Part shown: piece after piece, positions 1 through 8,900 of the stretch | Layout of the letters: every line of letters starts with the position of its first letter | Position numbering within the stretch: the stretch's first letter is position 1 | Assembly (NCBI GenBank): GCA_023423715.1 | Contig: JAFAFC010000029.1 | Span: 1 to 64,000 of the forward strand | DNA: 64,000 nucleotides | Source: Bacteroidota bacterium | GTDB lineage: Bacteria > Bacteroidota > Bacteroidia > Flavobacteriales > Weeksellaceae | Direction of reading: 5' to 3' | Notes under the pieces: generated by a model | What the model was told of the DNA's origin: nothing | The model's input: the letters and a program-made list of their open reading frames with translations, nothing else | The model's database searches: none | Position numbers and translations under genes: made by a program

Positions 1-1
1 G

Positions 2-1144
2 AATTATGGATATCGTATGCCGATGCGTCCTTTGGCAATTCCGTTTTTGCAAAGTACAATTTTTGATAAAGGTGGAAATGGAAATCCAAAAGATGATCCG
101 AAATCCTATGCTGATGGTGTTTCTTTGCCGTATTTGAGATTACCAGGTTGGGAAAAACCAAAACGTAATGATATTGTTGTTTTCAATTATCCTGCAGACT
201 CAGTGCATACTTCAATCGATCGTAAAGATCCGTATGTAAAGAGATTGGTTGCAGCAGCTGGTGAAACGATCGAGTTCCGTAATGGTGAATTATTCGTAAA
301 TGGTCAACCAGAAAAAAGAATGGGTGATGCCGAAGTTCAGCATGCATATAATGTTAAAACCAACCAAATGTTGGATATGGATATGATTTATAATGCATAT
401 GGATTTTTACCGGTAAATGTTCAAGATCTTGGAAATGGAAGTTACAACTATCGTTTTAGTGGGTTAACAGATAAGTTTGCGAAAGAATTTAAAGAACTAC
501 AAGGCGTTGTTTCAATAACGCAGGATATTCGTCCTAAAGGCGAAAAAGACATTTCATACTATCCAGATATGGCTAAAAGTCAAGAAGCTGGAAAGTGGGT
601 ATTTACGAATAAAGTCAATGTTTCGAATACAATTTTTCCGAACAACAAAGATTGGAATATCGATTGGTATGGCCCATTACGTGTTCCTAAAAAAGGAGAT
701 GTGATTACATTGACAGCGGATAATCTTCCTGAATATCAGAAAATGATTACCGAATACGAAGGAAATACGTTGGAAACTAAAAATGGACAATTCCTTATCA
801 ACGGAACTCCAGCGAAGCAATATACGGTGAAGTACGATTATTATATGATGATTGGTGACAACCGCGATGCGTCATTAGATTCACGTTTCTTCGGTTTTGT
901 TCCAGAAACGCATATCGTTGGGAAACCCATGTTTACTTGGTTGAGTTTAGAAGGGGTTTTCGCCGATTCTAATTCAGATTTCCAAGCGCCAAAAAAGAAA
1001 ATCCGTTGGGATAGAATGTTTAAAGCGACGAACACAGGTGATGCCAATAAAACATCGTATTGGTGGGTTGCGGTAGCTGTTTTGGTATTGTTTTTTGGAT
1101 GGGACTTTTTTGAAAAGCTATTCAAAAAGAAAAAAGAAGATTAA
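2..1144 (+). CDS. lepB: Signal peptidase I, C-terminal part (5' end outside window)
   Basis: Removes signal peptides from exported proteins at the inner membrane. The frame is open from base 2, so the start and the catalytic serine box lie upstream of the window. Visible S26 features are the lysine box (DPYVKRLVAAAGE, the lysine being the expected general base) and box E (GDNRDASLDSRFFGFVP). The long spacer between the two boxes is usual for the enlarged Bacteroidota enzymes. A hydrophobic segment near the C-terminus (SYWWVAVAVLVLFFGW) followed by a lysine-rich tail suggests a second membrane anchor. A hairpin terminator follows. Confidence 0.93.
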   Translation, partial: NYGYRMPMRPLAIPFLQSTIFDKGGNGNPKDDPKSYADGVSLPYLRLPGWEKPKRNDIVVFNYPADSVHTSIDRKDPYVKRLVAAAGETIEFRNGELFVNGQPEKRMGDAEVQHAYNVKTNQMLDMDMIYNAYGFLPVNVQDLGNGSYNYRFSGLTDKFAKEFKELQGVVSITQDIRPKGEKDISYYPDMAKSQEAGKWVFTNKVNVSNTIFPNNKDWNIDWYGPLRVPKKGDVITLTADNLPEYQKMITEYEGNTLETKNGQFLINGTPAKQYTVKYDYYMMIGDNRDASLDSRFFGFVPETHIVGKPMFTWLSLEGVFADSNSDFQAPKKKIRWDRMFKATNTGDANKTSYWWVAVAVLVLFFGWDFFEKLFKKKKED

Positions 1145-1176
1145 TACACTCAATAATCGCCTTTAGTAAAGGCAAG

Positions 1177-1228
1177 CAGGATGTTTTCGAAATGTGAGTT
1201 TTGAGAACATCCTGTCTTTATTTTAAGA
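1177..1228 (+). terminator. Hairpin terminator after lepB
   Basis: A 12-base stem (CAGGATGTTTTC / GAGAACATCCTG, one mismatch) with a loop of about 14 bases is followed by a T-rich tract. A smaller hairpin (GCCTTTAGTAAAGGC) lies just upstream at 1159-1173. Confidence 0.6.
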
Positions 1229-1249
1229 ATTCTCAAATTTGTGAGACCT

Positions 1250-1861
1250 ATGCAAAAATCCCTATTTCCCATATTTTATTTGCCACCAGTTGCTTGGTTT
1301 TCGGCTTTGGTAAAGGAAAGTTCATCTGTTTTTTTTGAACAGTTTGAGACATTTCCGAAGCAAACCTATCGCAACAGAACGAGTATTTATGCAGCAAATG
1401 GAAAGCTTTCGTTGATGATTCCGATACAACATTCGGGAAGTCGACTGATGAAAGATATTCAAATTTCTGATGTCGAAAATTGGAGAAAACAGCATTGGAA
1501 ATCCATTGAATCGGCGTATCGAGGTTCGCCGTATTTTGAATTTTATGAAGATAAAATAAAATCAATTGTTTTTTTTGAAGAACGTTCTTTGTTGAATTTC
1601 AATCGTAATGCGTTGGAAGTTCTATTCAAAATTTTGAAAATGGATATTCCTTTTCAGTTAACGACTGATTTTGAAGCGAACTTTGAGGGAACAGATTACC
1701 GTAACCAGTTTTCCGCAAAATCAAAAGAAGAATTTGGTTTTCCAACATATTATCAAACCTTTGATGAGAAATTTGGATTTATTGAAAATCTCTCGATTTT
1801 GGATGTGATTTGCAATTTGGGACCAGAAAGTTTAGCGTATTTAAAACAAATTAAATCATGA
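1250..1861 (+). CDS. WbqC-like family protein
   Basis: A small cytosolic protein of about 203 residues resembling the WbqC family, which occurs in surface-polysaccharide loci and whose activity is not well defined. Family-like features are the N-terminal YLPP segment, the KQTYRNRTSI segment, and the WRKQHWKSIESAYRGSPYFEFY stretch in the middle. The ATG at 1250 is preferred over an in-frame GTG nine bases upstream. The stop overlaps the next start (ATGA), suggesting coupled translation with the phosphodiesterase. No signal peptide is seen. Confidence 0.72.
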   Translation: MQKSLFPIFYLPPVAWFSALVKESSSVFFEQFETFPKQTYRNRTSIYAANGKLSLMIPIQHSGSRLMKDIQISDVENWRKQHWKSIESAYRGSPYFEFYEDKIKSIVFFEERSLLNFNRNALEVLFKILKMDIPFQLTTDFEANFEGTDYRNQFSAKSKEEFGFPTYYQTFDEKFGFIENLSILDVICNLGPESLAYLKQIKS

Positions 1862-2802
1862 AAGGATTCTTAGTTATTTGTTCTGTTTTTGTTTCAACAA
1901 TTGTTCATGCGCAAGATTTCACGTTAATTCCGATTGGCGTTCGCGGTGGTGTTGATGAAGCCAATTTATCAGCCTATTTAATTGGTTCGGGTTCCAAGGA
2001 AAATTATTTAAGTTTGGATGCTGGAACGGTTTTTTCGGGTGTTCGTACTTATTTAAAAAAAGAAAATAAAACGGAAGAGCCTTCTCAATTTGTTAAAGAT
2101 AAAATCAAAGGCTATTTTATTTCGCATCCGCATTTTGATCATTCGTCTGGGTTGATTATCAATTCTCCAGAAGACAGTCCGAAATATCTTTATGGATCAA
2201 AAAATACATTAGATGCATTTAAAAATCATGTGTTTCGATGGGATGTTTGGGGGAATTTCACTAATGAAGGCGATAAACCAGCTTTGGGAAAATATACCTA
2301 CGAAAATCTAGAATTTGGAACATGGTTCGAGGTGAAAAATACGGATTTGAAGGCCAAAATATTTCCGTTGAGTCACGTTGGTGAAAATTTGAGCTCCGCA
2401 ATTTTGTTAAAGAATTCAAAAGATGCATACTTTTTGTATTTAGGAGATACTGGTGCCGATCGCATTGAAAAATCCAATCAATTAAAAAACCTTTGGAAAG
2501 CGATTGCGCCGTTAATCCAAGAGAATAAATTACGCGGTATTGCTTTGGAATGCTCGTACGCCAATGATCAACCAGATGATAAGTTGTTTGGACATTTGAC
2601 ACCCAAATTACTTCATGAGGAAATGCTTGTTTTGCAGAATTTAACTGGAAAAAAAGCATTGCAAAAGGTAAAATTGATTATTACGCACATCAAACCAAAA
2701 GCTGGAATTGTTGAAAAACTAAATTCCGAATTGCAGCCACTTAATGATATGATTTCTTGGGAAATTGCCGAACAAGGCAGAAAAATAACATTTTCAAAGT
2801 AG
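1858..2802 (+). CDS. Class II 3',5'-cyclic-nucleotide phosphodiesterase-like metallohydrolase
   Basis: A metallo-beta-lactamase-fold hydrolase of 314 residues. The metal motif SHPHFDH (H-x-H-x-D-H) and further ligand-like segments (SHVGENLSSA, LGDTGAD, ITHIKPK) fit the PDEase II family, which hydrolyses cyclic nucleotides. An N-terminal Sec signal (MKGFLVICSVFVSTIVHAQ) predicts a periplasmic or exported location, as for known periplasmic class II enzymes. It overlaps the WbqC-like gene by four bases and lies seven bases before the protease gene, so the three may share a transcript. The true substrate cannot be told from sequence. Confidence 0.8.
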   Translation: MKGFLVICSVFVSTIVHAQDFTLIPIGVRGGVDEANLSAYLIGSGSKENYLSLDAGTVFSGVRTYLKKENKTEEPSQFVKDKIKGYFISHPHFDHSSGLIINSPEDSPKYLYGSKNTLDAFKNHVFRWDVWGNFTNEGDKPALGKYTYENLEFGTWFEVKNTDLKAKIFPLSHVGENLSSAILLKNSKDAYFLYLGDTGADRIEKSNQLKNLWKAIAPLIQENKLRGIALECSYANDQPDDKLFGHLTPKLLHEEMLVLQNLTGKKALQKVKLIITHIKPKAGIVEKLNSELQPLNDMISWEIAEQGRKITFSK

Positions 2803-2809
2803 AACGAAT

Positions 2810-4513
2810 ATGAAAAAGATGTACATCGCCGCCGCCTTATTTTTAGGAATAGGATTGGGTTGGGCTCAAAATTCAAAAGCAGCAGACGAAGCTAAAGCAG
2901 AAGCTGAATTGAAAACGTGGTATCATAAAAATTATCAAAAAGATCAAATTTTTGGTGTAAATACGGATGCTGCATATCAGTTTTTTGAATCGAAAGGTTT
3001 AAAACCGCAATCGGTTGTAGTTGGTGTTTTGGATAGTGGTGTCGAAGTCGATCATCCTGGTTTGGTGAAAAATATGTGGACGAATAGCAAAGAAATCCCT
3101 GGAAATGGTATTGATGATGATAAAAATGGCTATGTTGATGATGTTCACGGTTGGAATTTCCTTGGAAACAAAAAAGGCGATGTAGATATTGACAATATGG
3201 AGGTAACTCGTATTGTCAAGAAATACAAACCACTTTTTGAAGGTTCAAATTCTGTTGAAAATAAGGCAAATCAAACCAAAATGCCAGATGAGTTTCAATC
3301 CTATATGGAGTCGAAACAAATTTTCAACACCAAAAGTATTGAGGCAAGACAGAATTATGCATTCTTCAAAAAAATGGAATCGTTAGTTCCAACAATGATC
3401 ACGCTTTTAAATGGTCAGAATTTAACGATGGATGTCTTGAAAGGAATTAGACCTTCCACTCAAGATGAAGCCATTGCTTTGGACTTTTTAGGGCGTTTGC
3501 AATCGGATCCTGAAGTTCAAGGAAAATCATCAGATAAAGTCAAAGAATTCTTAGATAAATTGATGAAAGATGCGCTTAAACAGTACGAAACAAGTGCTCT
3601 TTACCAATATAATTTAGATTTCGATCCTCGTGCTGAGTTTGTTGGCGATGATTACGATAATTACGCTGAAAAGATATACGGAAATAACCATTATGAAGGT
3701 CCAGACGCGCAACACGGAACACACGTAGCGGGGATTATTGCAGGGTATCCGCAAGGAAATGAAACGCAATATGGTGTAGCAAGTAAAGTGGCTAAAATTA
3801 TGTCTGTTAGAGTTGTTCCAGATGGTGATGAACGTGATAAAGATATTGCAAATGCGATACGATATGCGGTTGATAATGGTGCTAAAGTCTTGAACATGAG
3901 CTTTGGAAAACCAATGTCGCCTGGAAAATCACACGTTTGGGACGCTTTTAAATACGCACAAGATAAAGGGGTTTTGTTGGTAAAAGCAGCTGGGAATGAA
4001 AATGAAGATATTGCGGTTCATCGTTATTATCCTACCAATTTTACGACATCAACCGATGCTTCGCCGTTTATTGATAACATGATTGTGGTGGGAGCATCTA
4101 CAAATGATAACGTTAACTTAAGAGCTGATTTTTCTAATTACAATCAGAAAATGGTGAATGTTTTTGCTCCTGGAGACAAAATTTACTCTACAGTTCCAGA
4201 CGGAAAATACGAGTATTTGCAAGGAACATCCATGGCATCGCCAGTTGTTGCTGGTGCTGCTGCTGTTTTGTTAGCTTATATGCCGAATTTGAAACCGAAT
4301 CAAATTATTGAAGCGTTAGTTCGTACAGCGAATAAATCAACTGTTAATGCGCAATTGGCTCCTCCTGAAAATGCTCGATTCGATTCGATTTCTGAAGCGG
4401 GAGGCGTAATTGATGTCGCGAAAGCAGCTCAATATGCTTATGAAAAATATGGTCAGCAGATAAAATCGGTTCCGAAAAAGACAATGCCGATTAAAAAAAG
4501 CTCGAAAAAATAA
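2810..4513 (+). CDS. S8 family (subtilisin-like) serine protease
   Basis: A secreted protease of 567 residues with a signal peptide ending near WAQ. The triad is visible as Asp75 (VLDSGVEVDHPG), His302 (HGTHVAGI) and Ser474 (GTSMASPVVAG). About 225 residues separate Asp and His, far more than in subtilisin. This insertion is known in Bacteroidota S8 proteases and begins with an acidic, possibly calcium-binding segment (GNGIDDDKNGYVDD). There is no type IX C-terminal sorting domain; the tail is lysine-rich. It is the last gene before a strong terminator. Confidence 0.92.
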   Translation: MKKMYIAAALFLGIGLGWAQNSKAADEAKAEAELKTWYHKNYQKDQIFGVNTDAAYQFFESKGLKPQSVVVGVLDSGVEVDHPGLVKNMWTNSKEIPGNGIDDDKNGYVDDVHGWNFLGNKKGDVDIDNMEVTRIVKKYKPLFEGSNSVENKANQTKMPDEFQSYMESKQIFNTKSIEARQNYAFFKKMESLVPTMITLLNGQNLTMDVLKGIRPSTQDEAIALDFLGRLQSDPEVQGKSSDKVKEFLDKLMKDALKQYETSALYQYNLDFDPRAEFVGDDYDNYAEKIYGNNHYEGPDAQHGTHVAGIIAGYPQGNETQYGVASKVAKIMSVRVVPDGDERDKDIANAIRYAVDNGAKVLNMSFGKPMSPGKSHVWDAFKYAQDKGVLLVKAAGNENEDIAVHRYYPTNFTTSTDASPFIDNMIVVGASTNDNVNLRADFSNYNQKMVNVFAPGDKIYSTVPDGKYEYLQGTSMASPVVAGAAAVLLAYMPNLKPNQIIEALVRTANKSTVNAQLAPPENARFDSISEAGGVIDVAKAAQYAYEKYGQQIKSVPKKTMPIKKSSKK

Positions 4514-4524
4514 TTATGTAAGAA

Positions 4525-4552
4525 AAAAAAGCCTTGTTGTAAGGCTTTTTTT
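4525..4552 (+). terminator. Rho-independent terminator after protease gene
   Basis: Stem AAAAAAGCCTT / AAGGCTTTTTTT with a five-base loop and a T run; it closes the WbqC/phosphodiesterase/protease unit. Confidence 0.85.
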
Positions 4553-4553
4553 A

Positions 4554-4583
4554 TTGAGAATAGCGAATTTTGGCATAGTTTTG
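4554..4583 (+). promoter_or_regulatory. Bacteroidota-type promoter for lipocalin gene
   Basis: TTG at 4554-4556 and TAGTTTTG at 4576-4583 with 19 bases between match the Bacteroidota -33/-7 consensus (TTTG and TAnnTTTG). The coding start lies 33 bases downstream. Confidence 0.65.
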
Positions 4584-4615
4584 TAATAGACCTAAACACA
4601 AAAATCATTTAGACT

Positions 4616-5089
4616 ATGAAAAATATAATTTTAGCTGGAATTTTTGGAACAGCAATTTTAGCATCATGTTCAACAGCAAAAACAGCGCAATCTAACAAAG
4701 CCGAATTTCTAAAACTTAAAGGAGACTGGCAAATCACGAGTGTAGATTATGACAAAAATTATTCAGTAAAACCATTTGACGAAGGTGCAGATGCTCAATG
4801 TTTCGTAGGTTCTCAATGGAAATTAGTTCCGAATAATTATACAGGATCATACACTGTGAATGGTGGAGGTTCTTGTCCTTCAATTGTTCAACCAATTAAA
4901 TTTGAAGTGGTTAATGGATCAGAATTCAAGTTTAAGAAAGTTGTCGATGGAACAAAAGCGAAACAAAATATTTCAGGATATAGCTTGAGATTAGTAAACC
5001 AATCCGATTCAAGTTTTAGTTTGGAACAAAATATTCCAACAACAAGTGAAACGGTAAGAATCGTTTACAACTTTACAAAAGTTAACTAA
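4616..5089 (+). CDS. Lipocalin-like lipoprotein
   Basis: A 157-residue lipoprotein with signal MKNIILAGIFGTAILASC, the lipobox cysteine being followed by STAK. The GDWQITSV segment is the G-x-W motif of lipocalin-like domains. Two further cysteines (AQCFVG and GSCPS) could pair. It has its own promoter and probably shares a transcript with the OmpA-family gene 30 bases downstream, suggesting an envelope role. The ligand is unknown. Confidence 0.75.
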   Translation: MKNIILAGIFGTAILASCSTAKTAQSNKAEFLKLKGDWQITSVDYDKNYSVKPFDEGADAQCFVGSQWKLVPNNYTGSYTVNGGGSCPSIVQPIKFEVVNGSEFKFKKVVDGTKAKQNISGYSLRLVNQSDSSFSLEQNIPTTSETVRIVYNFTKVN

Positions 5090-5119
5090 TTAAGTACGAA
5101 TTAAAATTAAACTACAGAT

Positions 5120-5818
5120 ATGAAAAATATCAATATAACAAAAACAAAAGTAGCAGCTTTATTTTTAGGATCAGCATTGATCTTTACGAGTTGTGAATCT
5201 GTTCAAAATGCGAACAATCAACAAAAAGGAACCGCAATCGGTACTGCAGCAGGTGCTGTAATTGGTGGTATTCTTGGAAATAATATCGGTAAAGGTAAAA
5301 ATGCTCCAGTTGGTGCTGTATTAGGTGGTATTGTTGGTGGTGTTGCAGGTAACGTTATCGGTAACAAAATGGACAAGCAAGCTAAAGAGATTAAAGAAAC
5401 TTTACCAGGAGCGGAAGTAGAAAGAGTAGGTGAAGGGATCAAAGTTACTTTGAAAGAAAATATGGTCAACTTTGGATTTGATTCATCTGATCTTACGGCA
5501 ACTGCAAAAGCGAATTTAGATAAATTAGTAACTGTTTTAGCTAATAATCCAGACACGAATATTAATATTTACGGACATACAGATAGCAAAGGTGCTGATG
5601 ATTACAATCAGAAACTTTCTGAAAGAAGAGCAAACTCTGTAAAAAATTATTTGCTTTCTAAAGGAATTGCTGGAAGCCGTATGAATTCAATGGGTGTTGG
5701 TGAAGCAGAACCAATCGCTACAAATGATACCGATGCTGGTAGAGCTCAAAACAGAAGAGTTGAGTTTGCAATTACAGCAAATGAAAATATGATCAAAGAT
5801 GCTCAATCGGGCAATTAA
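5120..5818 (+). CDS. OmpA-family lipoprotein with glycine-zipper domain
   Basis: A 232-residue outer-membrane lipoprotein. The signal ends at a lipobox (LIFTSC), followed by a glycine-zipper region at about residues 35-90 (GTAAGAVIGGILGNNIG, GGIVGGVAGNVIG) and an OmpA-like peptidoglycan-binding domain at about 110-225. The latter shows the core motif IYGHTDSKGADDYNQKLSERRA and RAQNRRVEF. Such proteins tie the outer membrane to the cell wall. It is followed by a strong terminator. Confidence 0.9.
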   Translation: MKNINITKTKVAALFLGSALIFTSCESVQNANNQQKGTAIGTAAGAVIGGILGNNIGKGKNAPVGAVLGGIVGGVAGNVIGNKMDKQAKEIKETLPGAEVERVGEGIKVTLKENMVNFGFDSSDLTATAKANLDKLVTVLANNPDTNINIYGHTDSKGADDYNQKLSERRANSVKNYLLSKGIAGSRMNSMGVGEAEPIATNDTDAGRAQNRRVEFAITANENMIKDAQSGN

Positions 5819-5838
5819 TCAATATTTATAGGAAAAAG

Positions 5839-5864
5839 AAGGCCGCAATTTGCGGCCTTTTTTG
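5839..5864 (+). terminator. Rho-independent terminator after OmpA-family gene
   Basis: GC-rich stem AAGGCCGCA / TGCGGCCTT with a two-base centre, followed by TTTTTG. Confidence 0.88.
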
Positions 5865-5897
5865 TTGATTTTAAGCGTGATAATTAAAGAAAATTGC

Positions 5898-5905
5898 TAT
5901 TTTTG
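5898..5905 (+). promoter_or_regulatory. -7 promoter element for polyprenyl-sugar gene cluster
   Basis: TATTTTTG fits TAnnTTTG. No clear -33 TTG lies at the expected spacing, so only the -7 element is called. The coding start of the UbiA-type gene is 20 bases downstream. Confidence 0.45.
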
Positions 5906-5924
5906 CAACAAACAAGAGAATCGG

Positions 5925-6812
5925 ATGAAAAAATATTTAAAATTGCTTCGTGTAGAACAATGGGTGAAGAATTTATTTGTGTTCGGACCATTGTTTTTTT
6001 CAGGTAATTTTTTTCATCAAAACCTATTACTTCAAAGTTTCTTCGCATTTATCGTATTTTCATTGACTGCTAGCTCAATCTACATTGTTAATGATTATAT
6101 GGATATCGAGTCCGATAAGAAACATCCTGAAAAGAAAAACAGACCTTTAGCAAGTGGAGCGATTTCAAAACCAACCGCAGTTGGGATTTTTGTATTTCTT
6201 TTGCTTTCTGTTGTTACCTTAATATTTTTTGGAAAAAGTTATTTCCAAGTTTCATTTTGGAAGTTCGCCATTATCATTGCCACATATTTTGTGATGAACC
6301 TTTTGTATACGTTTAAACTGAAACATGTTGCCATTATTGATGTATGTATCATTGCCATGGGCTTTGTTTTAAGAGTTTTGGCGGGAGGTTACGCATCTGG
6401 AATTCCGATTTCGCAATGGGCTATTTTGTTGACGTTCCTTTTGGCTTTGGTTTTAGCGATTGGAAAACGACGTGGAGAATTGATAAATGCTCAGATTTCG
6501 GGAAAAACAAGACGTTCATTGGATGGGTATAATGTGCAGTTTTCGGATATTGCGTTGTCTATTTCGGTGACTTTGGCGATCGTTTCGTATTTAATGTTTA
6601 CCGTTACACCTGAAGTTCAGGAAAAATTTGGGATGAAAGTTTTCTACACTTTTATTTTTGTTGTTTTCGCCTTTTTAAGGTATTTGCAGCAAACCTTAGT
6701 GTATAACAGAACTGAATCTCCTACCAAAATTGTTTATAAAGATCATTATATTCAGGTTACAATTGCTCTTTGGGCGATCACGTTTATGATGTTGATTTAT
6801 TACCATAATTGA
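5925..6812 (+). CDS. UbiA-family polyprenyl-phosphate phosphoribosyltransferase-like protein
   Basis: A polytopic inner-membrane transferase of 295 residues. The polyprenyl-phosphate site NDYMDIESDKKHPEKKNRP (N-D-x-x-D-x-x-x-D) is typical of the decaprenyl-phosphate phosphoribosyltransferase branch of the UbiA family. That branch moves a phosphoribosyl group from PRPP to a polyprenyl phosphate. The ATG at 5925 is chosen because it gives the family N-terminus (KYLKLLRVEQWVKN) and sits behind the -7 element. The three following genes resemble later steps of the same pathway, which supports this over ubiquinone or heme synthesis. Confidence 0.85.
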   Translation: MKKYLKLLRVEQWVKNLFVFGPLFFSGNFFHQNLLLQSFFAFIVFSLTASSIYIVNDYMDIESDKKHPEKKNRPLASGAISKPTAVGIFVFLLLSVVTLIFFGKSYFQVSFWKFAIIIATYFVMNLLYTFKLKHVAIIDVCIIAMGFVLRVLAGGYASGIPISQWAILLTFLLALVLAIGKRRGELINAQISGKTRRSLDGYNVQFSDIALSISVTLAIVSYLMFTVTPEVQEKFGMKVFYTFIFVVFAFLRYLQQTLVYNRTESPTKIVYKDHYIQVTIALWAITFMMLIYYHN

Positions 6813-6822
6813 TGATGAAAAG

Positions 6823-8139
6823 ATGATGAAGAATTTAAAAACACAAAAAGTAACCAATTGGGGCAATTATCCCATCGTTGATTCCGTGATGAAATCGGCT
6901 GATTCTATTGCTGAAATTCAAAAATTTGTCGTTTCAAATAAAGAAGTTATCGCTCGTGGAAACGGAAGATGTTACGGTGACGCTTCTTTAGGCGATGCGA
7001 TTTTTTCGACACGAAGACTTAATAAATTTATCAGCTTTGATCGTTTGAATGGCATTATTGAATGCGAATCAGGGGTTCTTTTATCAGAGATTTTAGAAGT
7101 TTCTGTGCCTCAAGGATATTTTTTGCACGTGACTCCAGGAACCAAATTCGTGAGTGTTGGTGGTGCAATTGCTTCTGATGTTCATGGGAAAAATCATCAT
7201 GCAGAAGGCTGTTTTTCAGATTATGTTTTGGAGTTTTCTTTGATGAAGGAAGATGGTTCAGTTTTAATTTGTTCTCCTGAATCAAATACTGAGGTTTTCT
7301 GGGCAACGATTGGTGGAATGGGACTTACGGGAATTATTCTTTCAGCAAAAATCAAGTTAAAAAATATCGAATCGGTTTACATTCGTCAAGAAAGTATCAA
7401 AGCGAATAACTTGGATGAGATTTTTCAGCTTTTTGAAGAATCGGAATCTTGGACCTACAACGTTGCATGGATTGATTGTTTGCAAACTGGAAAAAATATT
7501 GGACGTTCTATTTTAATGCGTGGCGAACATGCTTTAAAGGCAGAATTGTCTCCAAAATTGCAAAATAATCCGTTTAAATTAAAATCTAAACCGCATCCAA
7601 CGGTTCCTTTTTATTTTCCTGGATTTGTCCTAAATAAATTGAGTATTAAGATATTTAATTGGTTGTATTTCAATAAGCAACGTCAAAAAGAAGTTCATGA
7701 TTTTGTAGACTATGATACCTTTTTTTATCCTTTGGATGTTGTCAATGATTGGAACAAAATTTATGGTAAAAATGGATTTATCCAATACCAAATGGTGATT
7801 CCAAAAGCTCAAGGGAAAGAAGGGATGACTAAGATTCTTACGGCAATTGCAAAATCTGGAAATGGCTCATTTTTGGCTGTTTTGAAGCTTTTCGGAAAAG
7901 ATAATCCACAAGCCTATAATTCCTTTCCAATGGAGGGCTATACATTGGCTTTAGATTTTAAAGTAAATTCTAAATTGCCGAAGCTCATCAAAACTTTGGA
8001 TGAAATTGTTGAAGAATATGGAGGAAGAATATATCTAACAAAGGATTGTATGAGTAAATCAAGCTTAACAAACTATCTTCAGAATGTGACCAATTCAAAA
8101 TTTGTTTCACATCAACATAAAAGAATCGTTAACGGATAA
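6823..8139 (+). CDS. FAD-dependent oxidoreductase, DprE1-like
   Basis: A 438-residue flavoenzyme of the vanillyl-alcohol-oxidase fold. The FAD pyrophosphate segment RGNGRCYGDASLGD and the following ASDVHGKNHH and GGMGLTGII segments match DprE1-type decaprenylphosphoryl-ribose 2'-oxidases. The C-terminal half carries the matching substrate cap. With the neighbouring SDR it would epimerise polyprenylphosphoryl-ribose to arabinose through a 2-keto intermediate. That role rests on gene order and family resemblance. Two adjacent ATGs (6823 and 6826) could each be the start. Confidence 0.83.
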   Translation: MMKNLKTQKVTNWGNYPIVDSVMKSADSIAEIQKFVVSNKEVIARGNGRCYGDASLGDAIFSTRRLNKFISFDRLNGIIECESGVLLSEILEVSVPQGYFLHVTPGTKFVSVGGAIASDVHGKNHHAEGCFSDYVLEFSLMKEDGSVLICSPESNTEVFWATIGGMGLTGIILSAKIKLKNIESVYIRQESIKANNLDEIFQLFEESESWTYNVAWIDCLQTGKNIGRSILMRGEHALKAELSPKLQNNPFKLKSKPHPTVPFYFPGFVLNKLSIKIFNWLYFNKQRQKEVHDFVDYDTFFYPLDVVNDWNKIYGKNGFIQYQMVIPKAQGKEGMTKILTAIAKSGNGSFLAVLKLFGKDNPQAYNSFPMEGYTLALDFKVNSKLPKLIKTLDEIVEEYGGRIYLTKDCMSKSSLTNYLQNVTNSKFVSHQHKRIVNG

Positions 8140-8170
8140 AAGTAAAATTTTCTAAGTAGAAACCCATTTC

Positions 8171-8896
8171 ATGATTGTATTAGGAACGAATTCTGAAGTT
8201 GCCCAAGCCTTTGTAGAAAAGGTTTTGATGGAAGGAAAAAGATATTCAACGTTGTTTTTGCTGACTTCAAATAGAGAGACAACTGAAAAATTTGCAAAAC
8301 ATATTGATGTTAAATATTTTCAACCTTCGGAGGTTATCGAAGTTGATTTGACGAAGGAAATTGATTATCATAAATTAGAACATATCAAATCCGATTTACT
8401 TTTTTGTGCTTCTGGATATCTTGGTCAAAATTCCGAAGAAGGCCTATATGACAATGTAAATACGGATCGAATTATTGATATTAATTATGCAAAATTGGTT
8501 CCTTTAATGAACTTTTTTGCGCACAAATTTCAATCTCAACGTACCGGAACAATCATTGGATTGTCTTCAGTTGCTGGAGAAAGAGGGCGTCAAAGTAATT
8601 TTATTTACGGTTCTGCAAAAGCTGGTTTTACAACCTATTTAAGTGGGTTGCGAAATTTCTTGTTCGATAAAAAAGTTCATGTTCTTACAGTAAAACCAGG
8701 ATTTATGGCAACAAAAATGACGGAAGGTTTACCATTGAATCCAAAACTAACGGCAACACCGCAGCAAGCTGCAAATTGTATTTACAAAGCTTATAAACAG
8801 AAAAAAAATGTTGCGTACGTTTTGCCTATTTGGGCGTTGATTATGATGATTATCCGAAATGTTCCCGAGTTTATTTTCAAAAAACTAAAAATGTAA
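8171..8896 (+). CDS. SDR-family reductase, DprE2-like
   Basis: A short-chain dehydrogenase of 241 residues, presumed to be the reductase partner of the DprE1-like oxidase. The N-terminus is a slightly altered dinucleotide-binding motif (LGTNSEVAQAF). The catalytic serine lies in GLSSVAGERGR and the Y-x-x-x-K pair in IYGSAKAG. A hydrophobic C-terminus (ALIMMIIRNVPEFIFKKL) suggests membrane association, as seen in DprE2 proteins. It lies four bases before the HAD phosphatase gene. Confidence 0.8.
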   Translation: MIVLGTNSEVAQAFVEKVLMEGKRYSTLFLLTSNRETTEKFAKHIDVKYFQPSEVIEVDLTKEIDYHKLEHIKSDLLFCASGYLGQNSEEGLYDNVNTDRIIDINYAKLVPLMNFFAHKFQSQRTGTIIGLSSVAGERGRQSNFIYGSAKAGFTTYLSGLRNFLFDKKVHVLTVKPGFMATKMTEGLPLNPKLTATPQQAANCIYKAYKQKKNVAYVLPIWALIMMIIRNVPEFIFKKLKM

Positions 8897-8900
8897 TTGG